Source of the DNA: Ilex aquifolium
Lineage: Eukaryota; Streptophyta; Magnoliopsida; Aquifoliales; Aquifoliaceae
Assembly: GCA_951799425.1 (NCBI GenBank)
Contig: OX637398.1
Coordinates: 23,811,770-23,875,769 of the forward strand
Direction: 5' to 3'
Length of the DNA stretch: 64,000 nt
In this document: one piece after another, positions 36,073-50,466 of the stretch
Layout of the letters: the number at the start of each line of letters is the position of its first letter
Position numbering within the stretch: the stretch's first letter is position 1
Notes under the pieces: model-generated
Database searches by the model: none
The model's input: the letters and a program-made list of their open reading frames with translations, nothing else
Told to the model about the DNA's origin: nothing
Program-made: the position numbers and the translations under genes

Positions 36073-38375
36073 GGTATAATTCTCGAGTACTTGCATGCCC
36101 GACTTGGAGAGTAGTGGATTCGGCTTTGGTGAACCTAGGTAGGTTCCTCGCCGTTTTTTTCGAGGGGGTTTTTCGGCGTCAACAAATAGCTAGTGTTCTT
36201 TACTTTCTACTGTAGACACTTGCATTTGTTAGCACACACACACGCACTGTGTGGTTGTTTATTTGATTGTACGGATATCATTCAACCATAGGTGTGCAAT
36301 TGGGTCTATTGGGTTTGTTGGGATCGCCGTGAGATTGGCCAGAGTGAATTAATTGCATATTAATTAAAATCAATAATCATGGTCCAACGGGTTTTGTGGT
36401 GACTGAAAGGGTTCCCACATTCGTTGCCTCATATTTGTGAGGAGAGGTAGTTGTGGTAGGCATAGGTTTTAATTCGTAATCAATTTGGGCTAAAATTGAG
36501 AAACCTATTCAACCCCCTTCAAGGTAATTGTCGAGAAATCAATCATTACTACTAGTTTGTGTTGAATGGGTTCTCAAAAGGAAAGCGGTTCCATTGGACG
36601 ACCACCACTCTTCGATGCATCGAACTTTGCAAAATCCTAAGAGAGCGTTTTCTTAAATCCATTGATGAGAGAGCGTGGTTGACTCTCCAAGAGGGTTGGA
36701 GGCCTTCCGCCACCGCCAAAAAAGTTGAAAGTGGTCAAGTGGTGGTTGAAGTAAAATCCTCGAAGGTATGGATTAAAAATGAGAATGAGTCAACGGGGTG
36801 AAACTCAAAAGGCTTGGATGCGATATTAAATGCCGCGACACCTAACTAGTTCCGAAGGATCGCTAATTGCAAAACTTCAAAGGAAGCGTGCGATACCTTG
36901 GTTGTTTCCCACGAAGGGACTTCCTTGGTGGAGATGGCTCAACTGCAAAGGTAGACCTCTCAGTTCGAGAGTTTGAGGGTGCAAGATGATGAAACATTAA
37001 AGAGAATTTCCTACTAAAATGCGTGATACCGTAAATTAATCATTTGCATTGGGTATCAGGGTTGACGATGTGGCCATCAAGTGGAAAATCTTGTGATCTC
37101 TAGCCGAGAGATTCCGTGTTAAGGTCTCATCCTTGGAGACATGTGTCAACATAGAGTTGGTGTCGGTGGAAGACCAAGTTGGGTCTATCTTGACCTTTGA
37201 GATGATCCTTCCATCCTTAAAGTAAGCTAAGGGCAGGGCCTTGAGCTCAAATAATCAAGGAGGAGGTAAATTCGGGTGACCCCGATTTTGAGAGGAGGAC
37301 CTAGCCTTGATTGCAAAGAAGTTCAAAAAATATTTCAAGACTAGTAATGCTGAGTCCTCAAGGCCGAAAGGAAAGCCTAGTAGACGTAGCACTCCTACGG
37401 AGGGAAGAGAAAAAAGGGGAAGGGACTCTCGAAAAGAAGTTGACAAAAAGGGGCAAGGTTTCCAATGCTTTGAATGTCAAGGATTTGGACATATTGTATC
37501 GGAAAGCCCACATAGAAAGAAGTGAGGTTTGCACAATGAAAGTTGGAGGGCTATGAAAGCCAAGAAGTGGCGTGATCGTGAAAGTTAGTCGACGACGGGT
37601 GATGACTCCTCTTCTCGAGATGATGAAGAGAATTTTACGGCTTTTGCAGGACCAGTCTCGTCTACCCCCTACCCCAAGAGAAACTTCCGCGAGTGTAGTT
37701 GAAGCAAGTGCTACCACGGAGGTACAAGACTAGGACAAGGAAATCCCCACATGTGTGGAGGGCGAAGATTGCTATGAGGATATTCAAGACGCATATGGTC
37801 AATAATTGTTTGTGCAATTCTTCAAGCAACAGGAGGAGGTGCTCTCCTTGAGTGATCAGGTCAACTCAAGTGAAGAAGGGACAAGAGGCCTTCAAGATCA
37901 CTTGGTCAAGTCCAAGGCCCAAATACGTAGCCTAGAAGATGAGAACAAGTCTCTCCCTGACCGAATGAGTTATCTTTAGAGAGAGTGGCATGAGCTCGTC
38001 AAATCTAAGAAGAATCTCGAGTCAAAATGTGTCAAACTTGATAAAGATCACCGTGAATCGAATAAGCCCCCCAACAGACTTCCCCAATGAAATGAGAAGT
38101 TTGGTAGGATGTTATCTGTGGGAAAAAGTGTAGGTGATAATCGTGGTTTAGGCAACACAAATGAACGCACCCACACTTCTTCCAAGACCGTGTTTGTCAA
38201 GGGTATCACCAACCCATCACCCCGACAAGTTGGCACATGCCCAAAATTTTTTAAGAATGATAAGGGTGGGAATTCAAAGAAGAAGGTTGCTAAAGAAACC
38301 GAAATCATTGGTGTGTGCAGACCAAGGATTGTTGGCGTGCCCATAATCGCTCGAGGCCTAGATGAACCGTGCGGT
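35977..38375 (+). repeat. Monomer unit 16 (2399 bp, core haplotype A)
   Basis: Last A-type unit of the core; matches unit 13 by eye. Confidence 0.97.
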
Positions 38376-38471
38376 ATGGAGGTCCAAGTGAAGCTACACC
38401 ACACGTCGCAGAGGGACTTTCGACGGAGAAACATAGCAAGGAAAGGAGCATCTAACCATGGTATTGGTTGA
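36566..38471 (+). pseudogene. gag pseudogene, unit 16
   Basis: Matches unit 13; no private stop. Confidence 0.83.
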
Positions 38472-40774
38472 GGTATAATTCTCGAGTACTTGCATGCCCG
38501 ACTTGGAGAGTAGTGGATTCGGCTTTGGTGAACCTAGGTAGGTTCCTCGCCGTTTTTTTCGAGGGGGTTTTTCGGCGTCAACAAATAGCTAGTGTTCTTT
38601 ACTTTCTACTGTAGACACTTGCATTTGTTAGCACACACACACGCACTGTGTGGTTGTTTATTTGATTGTACGGATATCATTCAACCATAGGTGTGCAATT
38701 GGGTCTATTGGGTTTGTTGGGATCGCCGTGAGATTGGCCAGAGTGAATTAATTGCATATTAATTAAAATCAATAATCATGGTCCAACGGGTTTTGTGGTG
38801 ACTGAAAGGGTTCCCACATTCGTTGCCTCATATTTGTGAGGAGAGGTAGTTGTGGTAGGCATAGGTTTTAATTCGTAATCAATTTGGGCTAAAATTGAGA
38901 AACCTATTCAACCCCCTTCAAGGTAATTGTCGAGAAATCAATCATTACTACTAGTTTGTGTTGAATGGGTTCTCAAAAGGAAAGCGGTTCCATTGGACGA
39001 CCACCACTCTTCGATGCATCGAACTTTGCAAAATCCTAAGAGAGCGTTTTCTTAAATCCATTGATGAGAGAGCGTGGTTGACTCTCCAAGAGGGTTGGAG
39101 GCCTTCCGCCACCGCCAAAAAAGTTGAAAGTGGTCAAGTGGTGGTTGAAGTAAAATCCTCGAAGGTATGGATTAAAAATGAGAATGAGTCAACGGGGTGA
39201 AACTCAAAAGGCTTGGATGCGATATTAAATGCCGCGACACCTAACTAGTTCCGAAGGATCGCTAATTGCAAAACTTCAAAGGAAGCGTGCGATACCTTGG
39301 TTGTTTCCCACGAAGGGACTTCCTTGGTGGAGATGGCTCAACTGCAAAGGTAGACCTCTCAGTTCGAGAGTTTGAGGGTGCAAGATGATGAAACATTAAA
39401 GAGAATTTCCTACTAAAATGCGTGATACTGTAAATTAATCATTTGCATTAGGTATCAGGGTTGACGATGTGGCCATCAAGTGGAAAATCTTGTGATCTCT
39501 AGCCGAGAGATTTCGTGTTAAGGTCTCATCCTTGGAGACAAGTGTCAACATAGAGTTGGTGTCGGTGGAAGACCAAGTTGGGTCTATCTTGACCTTTGAG
39601 ATGATCCTTCCATCCTTAAAGTAAGCTAAGGGCAGGGCCTTGAGCTCAAATAATCAAGGAGGAGGTAAATTCGGGTGACCCCGATTTTGAGAGGAGGACC
39701 TAGCCTTGATTGCAAAGAAGTTCAAAAAATATTTCAAGACTAGTAATGCTGAGTCCTCAAGGCCGAAAGGAAAGCCTAGTAGACGTAGCACTCCTACGGA
39801 GGGAAGAGAAAAAAGGGGAAGGGACTCTCGAAAAGAAGTTGACAAAAAGGGGCAAGGTTTCCAATGCTTTGAATGTCAAGGATTTGGACATATTGTATCG
39901 GAAAGCCCACATAGAAAGAAGTGAGGTTTGCACAATGAAAGTTGGAGGGCTATGAAAGCCAAGAAGTGGCGTGATCGTGAAAGTTAGTCGACGTCGGGTG
40001 ATGACTCCTCTTCTCGAGATGATGAAGAGAATTTTACGGCTTTTGCAGGACCAGTCTCGTCTACCCCCTACCCCAAGAGAAACTTCCGCGAGTGTAGTTG
40101 AAGCAAGTGCTACCACGGAGGTACAAGACTAGGACAAGGAAATCCCCACATGTGTGGAGGGCGAAGATTGCTATGAGGATATTCAAGACGCATATGGTCA
40201 ATAATTGTTTGTGCAATTCTTCAAGCAACAGGAGGAGGTGCTCTCCTTGAGTGATCAGGTCAACTCAAGTGAAGAAGGGACAAGAGGCCTTCAAGATCAC
40301 TTGGTCAAGTCCAAGGCCCAAATACGTAGCCTAGAAGATGAGAACAAGTCTCTCCCTGACCGAATGAGTTATCTTTAGAGAGAGTGGCATGAGCTCGTCA
40401 AATCTAAGAAGAATCTCGAGTCAAAATGTGTCAAACTTGATAAAGATCACCGTGAATCGAATAAGCCCCCCAACAGACTTCCCCAATGAAATGAGAAGTT
40501 TGGTAGGATGTTATCTGTGGGAAAAAGTGTAGGTGATAATCGTGGTTTAGGCAACACAAATGAACGCACCCACACTTCTTCCAAGACCGTGTTTGTCAAG
40601 GGTATCACCAACCCATCACCCCGACAAGTTGGCACATGCCCAAAATTTTTTAAGAATGATAAGGGTGGGAATTCAAAGAAGAAGGTTGCTAAAGAAACCG
40701 AAATCATTGGTGTGTGCAGACCAAGGATTGTTGGCGTGCCCATAATCGCTCGAGGCCTAGATGAACCGTGCGGT
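38376..40774 (+). repeat. Monomer unit 17 (2399 bp, core haplotype B)
   Basis: Start of the B-type run (units 17-21): 'gatactgt', 'cattaggtatc', 'gacaagtg' and 'gtcgacgtcggg'. Confidence 0.97.
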
Positions 40775-40870
40775 ATGGAGGTCCAAGTGAAGCTACACCA
40801 CACGTCGCAGAGGGACTTTCGACGGAGAAACATAGCAAGGAAAGGAGCATCTAACCATGGTATTGGTTGA
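38965..40870 (+). pseudogene. gag pseudogene, unit 17
   Basis: B haplotype over the UBN2 core; otherwise as the reference unit. Confidence 0.83.
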
Positions 40871-43173
40871 GGTATAATTCTCGAGTACTTGCATGCCCGA
40901 CTTGGAGAGTAGTGGATTCGGCTTTGGTGAACCTAGGTAGGTTCCTCGCCGTTTTTTTCGAGGGGGTTTTTCGGCGTCAACAAATAGCTAGTGTTCTTTA
41001 CTTTCTACTGTAGACACTTGCATTTGTTAGCACACACACACGCACTGTGTGGTTGTTTATTTGATTGTACGGATATCATTCAACCATAGGTGTGCAATTG
41101 GGTCTATTGGGTTTGTTGGGATCGCCGTGAGATTGGCCAGAGTGAATTAATTGCATATTAATTAAAATCAATAATCATGGTCCAACGGGTTTTGTGGTGA
41201 CTGAAAGGGTTCCCACATTCGTTGCCTCATATTTGTGAGGAGAGGTAGTTGTGGTAGGCATAGGTTTTAATTCGTAATCAATTTGGGCTAAAATTGAGAA
41301 ACCTATTCAACCCCCTTCAAGGTAATTGTCGAGAAATCAATCATTACTACTAGTTTGTGTTGAATGGGTTCTCAAAAGGAAAGCGGTTCCATTGGACGAC
41401 CACCACTCTTCGATGCATCGAACTTTGCAAAATCCTAAGAGAGCGTTTTCTTAAATCCATTGATGAGAGAGCGTGGTTGACTCTCCAAGAGGGTTGGAGG
41501 CCTTCCGCCACCGCCAAAAAAGTTGAAAGTGGTCAAGTGGTGGTTGAAGTAAAATCCTCGAAGGTATGGATTAAAAATGAGAATGAGTCAACGGGGTGAA
41601 ACTCAAAAGGCTTGGATGCGATATTAAATGCCGCGACACCTAACTAGTTCCGAAGGATCGCTAATTGCAAAACTTCAAAGGAAGCGTGCGATACCTTGGT
41701 TGTTTCCCACGAAGGGACTTCCTTGGTGGAGATGGCTCAACTGCAAAGGTAGACCTCTCAGTTCGAGAGTTTGAGGGTGCAAGATGATGAAACATTAAAG
41801 AGAATTTCCTACTAAAATGCGTGATACTGTAAATTAATCATTTGCATTAGGTATCAGGGTTGACGATGTGGCCATCAAGTGGAAAATCTTGTGATCTCTA
41901 GCCGAGAGATTTCGTGTTAAGGTCTCATCCTTGGAGACAAGTGTCAACATAGAGTTGGTGTCGGTGGAAGACCAAGTTGGGTCTATCTTGACCTTTGAGA
42001 TGATCCTTCCATCCTTAAAGTAAGCTAAGGGCAGGGCCTTGAGCTCAAATAATCAAGGAGGAGGTAAATTCGGGTGACCCCGATTTTGAGAGGAGGACCT
42101 AGCCTTGATTGCAAAGAAGTTCAAAAAATATTTCAAGACTAGTAATGCTGAGTCCTCAAGGCCGAAAGGAAAGCCTAGTAGACGTAGCACTCCTACGGAG
42201 GGAAGAGAAAAAAGGGGAAGGGACTCTCGAAAAGAAGTTGACAAAAAGGGGCAAGGTTTCCAATGCTTTGAATGTCAAGGATTTGGACATATTGTATCGG
42301 AAAGCCCACATAGAAAGAAGTGAGGTTTGCACAATGAAAGTTGGAGGGCTATGAAAGCCAAGAAGTGGCGTGATCGTGAAAGTTAGTCGACGTCGGGTGA
42401 TGACTCCTCTTCTCGAGATGATGAAGAGAATTTTACGGCTTTTGCAGGACCAGTCTCGTCTACCCCCTACCCCAAGAGAAACTTCCGCGAGTGTAGTTGA
42501 AGCAAGTGCTACCACGGAGGTACAAGACTAGGACAAGGAAATCCCCACATGTGTGGAGGGCGAAGATTGCTATGAGGATATTCAAGACGCATATGGTCAA
42601 TAATTGTTTGTGCAATTCTTCAAGCAACAGGAGGAGGTGCTCTCCTTGAGTGATCAGGTCAACTCAAGTGAAGAAGGGACAAGAGGCCTTCAAGATCACT
42701 TGGTCAAGTCCAAGGCCCAAATACGTAGCCTAGAAGATGAGAACAAGTCTCTCCCTGACCGAATGAGTTATCTTTAGAGAGAGTGGCATGAGCTCGTCAA
42801 ATCTAAGAAGAATCTCGAGTCAAAATGTGTCAAACTTGATAAAGATCACCGTGAATCGAATAAGCCCCCCAACAGACTTCCCCAATGAAATGAGAAGTTT
42901 GGTAGGATGTTATCTGTGGGAAAAAGTGTAGGTGATAATCGTGGTTTAGGCAACACAAATGAACGCACCCACACTTCTTCCAAGACCGTGTTTGTCAAGG
43001 GTATCACCAACCCATCACCCCGACAAGTTGGCACATGCCCAAAATTTTTTAAGAATGATAAGGGTGGGAATTCAAAGAAGAAGGTTGCTAAAGAAACCGA
43101 AATCATTGGTGTGTGCAGACCAAGGATTGTTGGCGTGCCCATAATCGCTCGAGGCCTAGATGAACCGTGCGGT
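40775..43173 (+). repeat. Monomer unit 18 (2399 bp, core haplotype B)
   Basis: No difference from unit 17 found by eye. Confidence 0.97.
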
Positions 43174-43269
43174 ATGGAGGTCCAAGTGAAGCTACACCAC
43201 ACGTCGCAGAGGGACTTTCGACGGAGAAACATAGCAAGGAAAGGAGCATCTAACCATGGTATTGGTTGA
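41364..43269 (+). pseudogene. gag pseudogene, unit 18
   Basis: As unit 17. Confidence 0.83.
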
Positions 43270-45572
43270 GGTATAATTCTCGAGTACTTGCATGCCCGAC
43301 TTGGAGAGTAGTGGATTCGGCTTTGGTGAACCTAGGTAGGTTCCTCGCCGTTTTTTTCGAGGGGGTTTTTCGGCGTCAACAAATAGCTAGTGTTCTTTAC
43401 TTTCTACTGTAGACACTTGCATTTGTTAGCACACACACACGCACTGTGTGGTTGTTTATTTGATTGTACGGATATCATTCAACCATAGGTGTGCAATTGG
43501 GTCTATTGGGTTTGTTGGGATCGCCGTGAGATTGGCCAGAGTGAATTAATTGCATATTAATTAAAATCAATAATCATGGTCCAACGGGTTTTGTGGTGAC
43601 TGAAAGGGTTCCCACATTCGTTGCCTCATATTTGTGAGGAGAGGTAGTTGTGGTAGGCATAGGTTTTAATTCGTAATCAATTTGGGCTAAAATTGAGAAA
43701 CCTATTCAACCCCCTTCAAGGTAATTGTCGAGAAATCAATCATTACTACTAGTTTGTGTTGAATGGGTTCTCAAAAGGAAAGCGGTTCCATTGGACGACC
43801 ACCACTCTTCGATGCATCGAACTTTGCAAAATCCTAAGAGAGCGTTTTCTTAAATCCATTGATGAGAGAGCGTGGTTGACTCTCCAAGAGGGTTGGAGGC
43901 CTTCCGCCACCGCCAAAAAAGTTGAAAGTGGTCAAGTGGTGGTTGAAGTAAAATCCTCGAAGGTATGGATTAAAAATGAGAATGAGTCAACGGGGTGAAA
44001 CTCAAAAGGCTTGGATGCGATATTAAATGCCGCGACACCTAACTAGTTCCGAAGGATCGCTAATTGCAAAACTTCAAAGGAAGCGTGCGATACCTTGGTT
44101 GTTTCCCACGAAGGGACTTCCTTGGTGGAGATGGCTCAACTGCAAAGGTAGACCTCTCAGTTCGAGAGTTTGAGGGTGCAAGATGATGAAACATTAAAGA
44201 GAATTTCCTACTAAAATGCGTGATACTGTAAATTAATCATTTGCATTAGGTATCAGGGTTGACGATGTGGCCATCAAGTGGAAAATCTTGTGATCTCTAG
44301 CCGAGAGATTTCGTGTTAAGGTCTCATCCTTGGAGACAAGTGTCAACATAGAGTTGGTGTCGGTGGAAGACCAAGTTGGGTCTATCTTGACCTTTGAGAT
44401 GATCCTTCCATCCTTAAAGTAAGCTAAGGGCAGGGCCTTGAGCTCAAATAATCAAGGAGGAGGTAAATTCGGGTGACCCCGATTTTGAGAGGAGGACCTA
44501 GCCTTGATTGCAAAGAAGTTCAAAAAATATTTCAAGACTAGTAATGCTGAGTCCTCAAGGCCGAAAGGAAAGCCTAGTAGACGTAGCACTCCTACGGAGG
44601 GAAGAGAAAAAAGGGGAAGGGACTCTCGAAAAGAAGTTGACAAAAAGGGGCAAGGTTTCCAATGCTTTGAATGTCAAGGATTTGGACATATTGTATCGGA
44701 AAGCCCACATAGAAAGAAGTGAGGTTTGCACAATGAAAGTTGGAGGGCTATGAAAGCCAAGAAGTGGCGTGATCGTGAAAGTTAGTCGACGTCGGGTGAT
44801 GACTCCTCTTCTCGAGATGATGAAGAGAATTTTACGGCTTTTGCAGGACCAGTCTCGTCTACCCCCTACCCCAAGAGAAACTTCCGCGAGTGTAGTTGAA
44901 GCAAGTGCTACCACGGAGGTACAAGACTAGGACAAGGAAATCCCCACATGTGTGGAGGGCGAAGATTGCTATGAGGATATTCAAGACGCATATGGTCAAT
45001 AATTGTTTGTGCAATTCTTCAAGCAACAGGAGGAGGTGCTCTCCTTGAGTGATCAGGTCAACTCAAGTGAAGAAGGGACAAGAGGCCTTCAAGATCACTT
45101 GGTCAAGTCCAAGGCCCAAATACGTAGCCTAGAAGATGAGAACAAGTCTCTCCCTGACCGAATGAGTTATCTTTAGAGAGAGTGGCATGAGCTCGTCAAA
45201 TCTAAGAAGAATCTCGAGTCAAAATGTGTCAAACTTGATAAAGATCACCGTGAATCGAATAAGCCCCCCAACAGACTTCCCCAATGAAATGAGAAGTTTG
45301 GTAGGATGTTATCTGTGGGAAAAAGTGTAGGTGATAATCGTGGTTTAGGCAACACAAATGAACGCACCCACACTTCTTCCAAGACCGTGTTTGTCAAGGG
45401 TATCACCAACCCATCACCCCGACAAGTTGGCACATGCCCAAAATTTTTTAAGAATGATAAGGGTGGGAATTCAAAGAAGAAGGTTGCTAAAGAAACCGAA
45501 ATCATTGGTGTGTGCAGACCAAGGATTGTTGGCGTGCCCATAATCGCTCGAGGCCTAGATGAACCGTGCGGT
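43174..45572 (+). repeat. Monomer unit 19 (2399 bp, core haplotype B)
   Basis: No difference from unit 17 found by eye. Confidence 0.97.
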
Positions 45573-45668
45573 ATGGAGGTCCAAGTGAAGCTACACCACA
45601 CGTCGCAGAGGGACTTTCGACGGAGAAACATAGCAAGGAAAGGAGCATCTAACCATGGTATTGGTTGA
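43763..45668 (+). pseudogene. gag pseudogene, unit 19
   Basis: As unit 17. Confidence 0.83.
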
Positions 45669-47971
45669 GGTATAATTCTCGAGTACTTGCATGCCCGACT
45701 TGGAGAGTAGTGGATTCGGCTTTGGTGAACCTAGGTAGGTTCCTCGCCGTTTTTTTCGAGGGGGTTTTTCGGCGTCAACAAATAGCTAGTGTTCTTTACT
45801 TTCTACTGTAGACACTTGCATTTGTTAGCACACACACACGCACTGTGTGGTTGTTTATTTGATTGTACGGATATCATTCAACCATAGGTGTGCAATTGGG
45901 TCTATTGGGTTTGTTGGGATCGCCGTGAGATTGGCCAGAGTGAATTAATTGCATATTAATTAAAATCAATAATCATGGTCCAACGGGTTTTGTGGTGACT
46001 GAAAGGGTTCCCACATTCGTTGCCTCATATTTGTGAGGAGAGGTAGTTGTGGTAGGCATAGGTTTTAATTCGTAATCAATTTGGGCTAAAATTGAGAAAC
46101 CTATTCAACCCCCTTCAAGGTAATTGTCGAGAAATCAATCATTACTACTAGTTTGTGTTGAATGGGTTCTCAAAAGGAAAGCGGTTCCATTGGACGACCA
46201 CCACTCTTCGATGCATCGAACTTTGCAAAATCCTAAGAGAGCGTTTTCTTAAATCCATTGATGAGAGAGCGTGGTTGACTCTCCAAGAGGGTTGGAGGCC
46301 TTCCGCCACCGCCAAAAAAGTTGAAAGTGGTCAAGTGGTGGTTGAAGTAAAATCCTCGAAGGTATGGATTAAAAATGAGAATGAGTCAACGGGGTGAAAC
46401 TCAAAAGGCTTGGATGCGATATTAAATGCCGCGACACCTAACTAGTTCCGAAGGATCGCTAATTGCAAAACTTCAAAGGAAGCGTGCGATACCTTGGTTG
46501 TTTCCCACGAAGGGACTTCCTTGGTGGAGATGGCTCAACTGCAAAGGTAGACCTCTCAGTTCGAGAGTTTGAGGGTGCAAGATGATGAAACATTAAAGAG
46601 AATTTCCTACTAAAATGCGTGATACTGTAAATTAATCATTTGCATTAGGTATCAGGGTTGACGATGTGGCCATCAAGTGGAAAATCTTGTGATCTCTAGC
46701 CGAGAGATTTCGTGTTAAGGTCTCATCCTTGGAGACAAGTGTCAACATAGAGTTGGTGTCGGTGGAAGACCAAGTTGGGTCTATCTTGACCTTTGAGATG
46801 ATCCTTCCATCCTTAAAGTAAGCTAAGGGCAGGGCCTTGAGCTCAAATAATCAAGGAGGAGGTAAATTCGGGTGACCCCGATTTTGAGAGGAGGACCTAG
46901 CCTTGATTGCAAAGAAGTTCAAAAAATATTTCAAGACTAGTAATGCTGAGTCCTCAAGGCCGAAAGGAAAGCCTAGTAGACGTAGCACTCCTACGGAGGG
47001 AAGAGAAAAAAGGGGAAGGGACTCTCGAAAAGAAGTTGACAAAAAGGGGCAAGGTTTCCAATGCTTTGAATGTCAAGGATTTGGACATATTGTATCGGAA
47101 AGCCCACATAGAAAGAAGTGAGGTTTGCACAATGAAAGTTGGAGGGCTATGAAAGCCAAGAAGTGGCGTGATCGTGAAAGTTAGTCGACGTCGGGTGATG
47201 ACTCCTCTTCTCGAGATGATGAAGAGAATTTTACGGCTTTTGCAGGACCAGTCTCGTCTACCCCCTACCCCAAGAGAAACTTCCGCGAGTGTAGTTGAAG
47301 CAAGTGCTACCACGGAGGTACAAGACTAGGACAAGGAAATCCCCACATGTGTGGAGGGCGAAGATTGCTATGTGGATATTCAAGACGCATATGGTCAATA
47401 ATTGTTTGTGCAATTCTTCAAGCAACAGGAGGAGGTGCTCTCCTTGAGTGATCAGGTCAACTCAAGTGAAGAAGGGACAAGAGGCCTTCAAGATCACTTG
47501 GTCAAGTCCAAGGCCCAAATACGTAGCCTAGAAGATGAGAACAAGTCTCTCCCTGACCGAATGAGTTATCTTTAGAGAGAGTGGCATGAGCTCGTCAAAT
47601 CTAAGAAGAATCTCGAGTCAAAATGTGTCAAACTTGATAAAGATCACCGTGAATCGAATAAGCCCCCCAACAGACTTCCCCAATGAAATGAGAAGTTTGG
47701 TAGGATGTTATCTGTGGGAAAAAGTGTAGGTGATAATCGTGGTTTAGGCAACACAAATGAACGCACCCACACTTCTTCCAAGACCGTGTTTGTCAAGGGT
47801 ATCACCAACCCATCACCCCGACAAGTTGGCACATGCCCAAAATTTTTTAAGAATGATAAGGGTGGGAATTCAAAGAAGAAGGTTGCTAAAGAAACCGAAA
47901 TCATTGGTGTGTGCAGACCAAGGATTGTTGGCGTGCCCATAATCGCTCGAGGCCTAGATGAACCGTGCGGT
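45573..47971 (+). repeat. Monomer unit 20 (2399 bp, core haplotype B)
   Basis: Carries 'tatgtggat' at 47373, a base otherwise found only in unit 22 and not in the intervening unit 21. Confidence 0.97.
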
Positions 47972-48067
47972 ATGGAGGTCCAAGTGAAGCTACACCACAC
48001 GTCGCAGAGGGACTTTCGACGGAGAAACATAGCAAGGAAAGGAGCATCTAACCATGGTATTGGTTGA
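46162..48067 (+). pseudogene. gag pseudogene, unit 20
   Basis: The base at 47373 changes a Glu codon to Val in the post-gag frame (CYED to CYVD). Confidence 0.83.
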
Positions 48068-50370
48068 GGTATAATTCTCGAGTACTTGCATGCCCGACTT
48101 GGAGAGTAGTGGATTCGGCTTTGGTGAACCTAGGTAGGTTCCTCGCCGTTTTTTTCGAGGGGGTTTTTCGGCGTCAACAAATAGCTAGTGTTCTTTACTT
48201 TCTACTGTAGACACTTGCATTTGTTAGCACACACACACGCACTGTGTGGTTGTTTATTTGATTGTACGGATATCATTCAACCATAGGTGTGCAATTGGGT
48301 CTATTGGGTTTGTTGGGATCGCCGTGAGATTGGCCAGAGTGAATTAATTGCATATTAATTAAAATCAATAATCATGGTCCAACGGGTTTTGTGGTGACTG
48401 AAAGGGTTCCCACATTCGTTGCCTCATATTTGTGAGGAGAGGTAGTTGTGGTAGGCATAGGTTTTAATTCGTAATCAATTTGGGCTAAAATTGAGAAACC
48501 TATTCAACCCCCTTCAAGGTAATTGTCGAGAAATCAATCATTACTACTAGTTTGTGTTGAATGGGTTCTCAAAAGGAAAGCGGTTCCATTGGACGACCAC
48601 CACTCTTCGATGCATCGAACTTTGCAAAATCCTAAGAGAGCGTTTTCTTAAATCCATTGATGAGAGAGCGTGGTTGACTCTCCAAGAGGGTTGGAGGCCT
48701 TCCGCCACCGCCAAAAAAGTTGAAAGTGGTCAAGTGGTGGTTGAAGTAAAATCCTCGAAGGTATGGATTAAAAATGAGAATGAGTCAACGGGGTGAAACT
48801 CAAAAGGCTTGGATGCGATATTAAATGCCGCGACACCTAACTAGTTCCGAAGGATCGCTAATTGCAAAACTTCAAAGGAAGCGTGCGATACCTTGGTTGT
48901 TTCCCACGAAGGGACTTCCTTGGTGGAGATGGCTCAACTGCAAAGGTAGACCTCTCAGTTCGAGAGTTTGAGGGTGCAAGATGATGAAACATTAAAGAGA
49001 ATTTCCTACTAAAATGCGTGATACTGTAAATTAATCATTTGCATTAGGTATCAGGGTTGACGATGTGGCCATCAAGTGGAAAATCTTGTGATCTCTAGCC
49101 GAGAGATTTCGTGTTAAGGTCTCATCCTTGGAGACAAGTGTCAACATAGAGTTGGTGTCGGTGGAAGACCAAGTTGGGTCTATCTTGACCTTTGAGATGA
49201 TCCTTCCATCCTTAAAGTAAGCTAAGGGCAGGGCCTTGAGCTCAAATAATCAAGGAGGAGGTAAATTCGGGTGACCCCGATTTTGAGAGGAGGACCTAGC
49301 CTTGATTGCAAAGAAGTTCAAAAAATATTTCAAGACTAGTAATGCTGAGTCCTCAAGGCCGAAAGGAAAGCCTAGTAGACGTAGCACTCCTACGGAGGGA
49401 AGAGAAAAAAGGGGAAGGGACTCTCGAAAAGAAGTTGACAAAAAGGGGCAAGGTTTCCAATGCTTTGAATGTCAAGGATTTGGACATATTGTATCGGAAA
49501 GCCCACATAGAAAGAAGTGAGGTTTGCACAATGAAAGTTGGAGGGCTATGAAAGCCAAGAAGTGGCGTGATCGTGAAAGTTAGTCGACGTCGGGTGATGA
49601 CTCCTCTTCTCGAGATGATGAAGAGAATTTTACGGCTTTTGCAGGACCAGTCTCGTCTACCCCCTACCCCAAGAGAAACTTCCGCGAGTGTAGTTGAAGC
49701 AAGTGCTACCACGGAGGTACAAGACTAGGACAAGGAAATCCCCACATGTGTGGAGGGCGAAGATTGCTATGAGGATATTCAAGACGCATATGGTCAATAA
49801 TTGTTTGTGCAATTCTTCAAGCAACAGGAGGAGGTGCTCTCCTTGAGTGATCAGGTCAACTCAAGTGAAGAAGGGACAAGAGGCCTTCAAGATCACTTGG
49901 TCAAGTCCAAGGCCCAAATACGTAGCCTAGAAGATGAGAACAAGTCTCTCCCTGACCGAATGAGTTATCTTTAGAGAGAGTGGCATGAGCTCGTCAAATC
50001 TAAGAAGAATCTCGAGTCAAAATGTGTCAAACTTGATAAAGATCACCGTGAATCGAATAAGCCCCCCAACAGACTTCCCCAATGAAATGAGAAGTTTGGT
50101 AGGATGTTATCTGTGGGAAAAAGTGTAGGTGATAATCGTGGTTTAGGCAACACAAATGAACGCACCCACACTTCTTCCAAGACCGTGTTTGTCAAGGGTA
50201 TCACCAACCCATCACCCCGACAAGTTGGCACATGCCCAAAATTTTTTAAGAATGATAAGGGTGGGAATTCAAAGAAGAAGGTTGCTAAAGAAACCGAAAT
50301 CATTGGTGTGTGCAGACCAAGGATTGTTGGCGCGCCCATAATCGCTCGAGGCCTAGATGAACCGTGCGGT
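47972..50370 (+). repeat. Monomer unit 21 (2399 bp, core haplotype B)
   Basis: Core type with one private base near its end, 'ggcgcgccc' near 50333 where others read 'ggcgtgccc'. Confidence 0.97.
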
Positions 50371-50466
50371 ATGGAGGTCCAAGTGAAGCTACACCACACG
50401 TCGCAGAGGGACTTTCGACGGAGAAACATAGCAAGGAAAGGAGCATCTAACCATGGTATTGGTTGA
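48561..50466 (+). pseudogene. gag pseudogene, unit 21
   Basis: The private base near 50333 makes Val to Ala in the terminal open segment. Confidence 0.83.
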
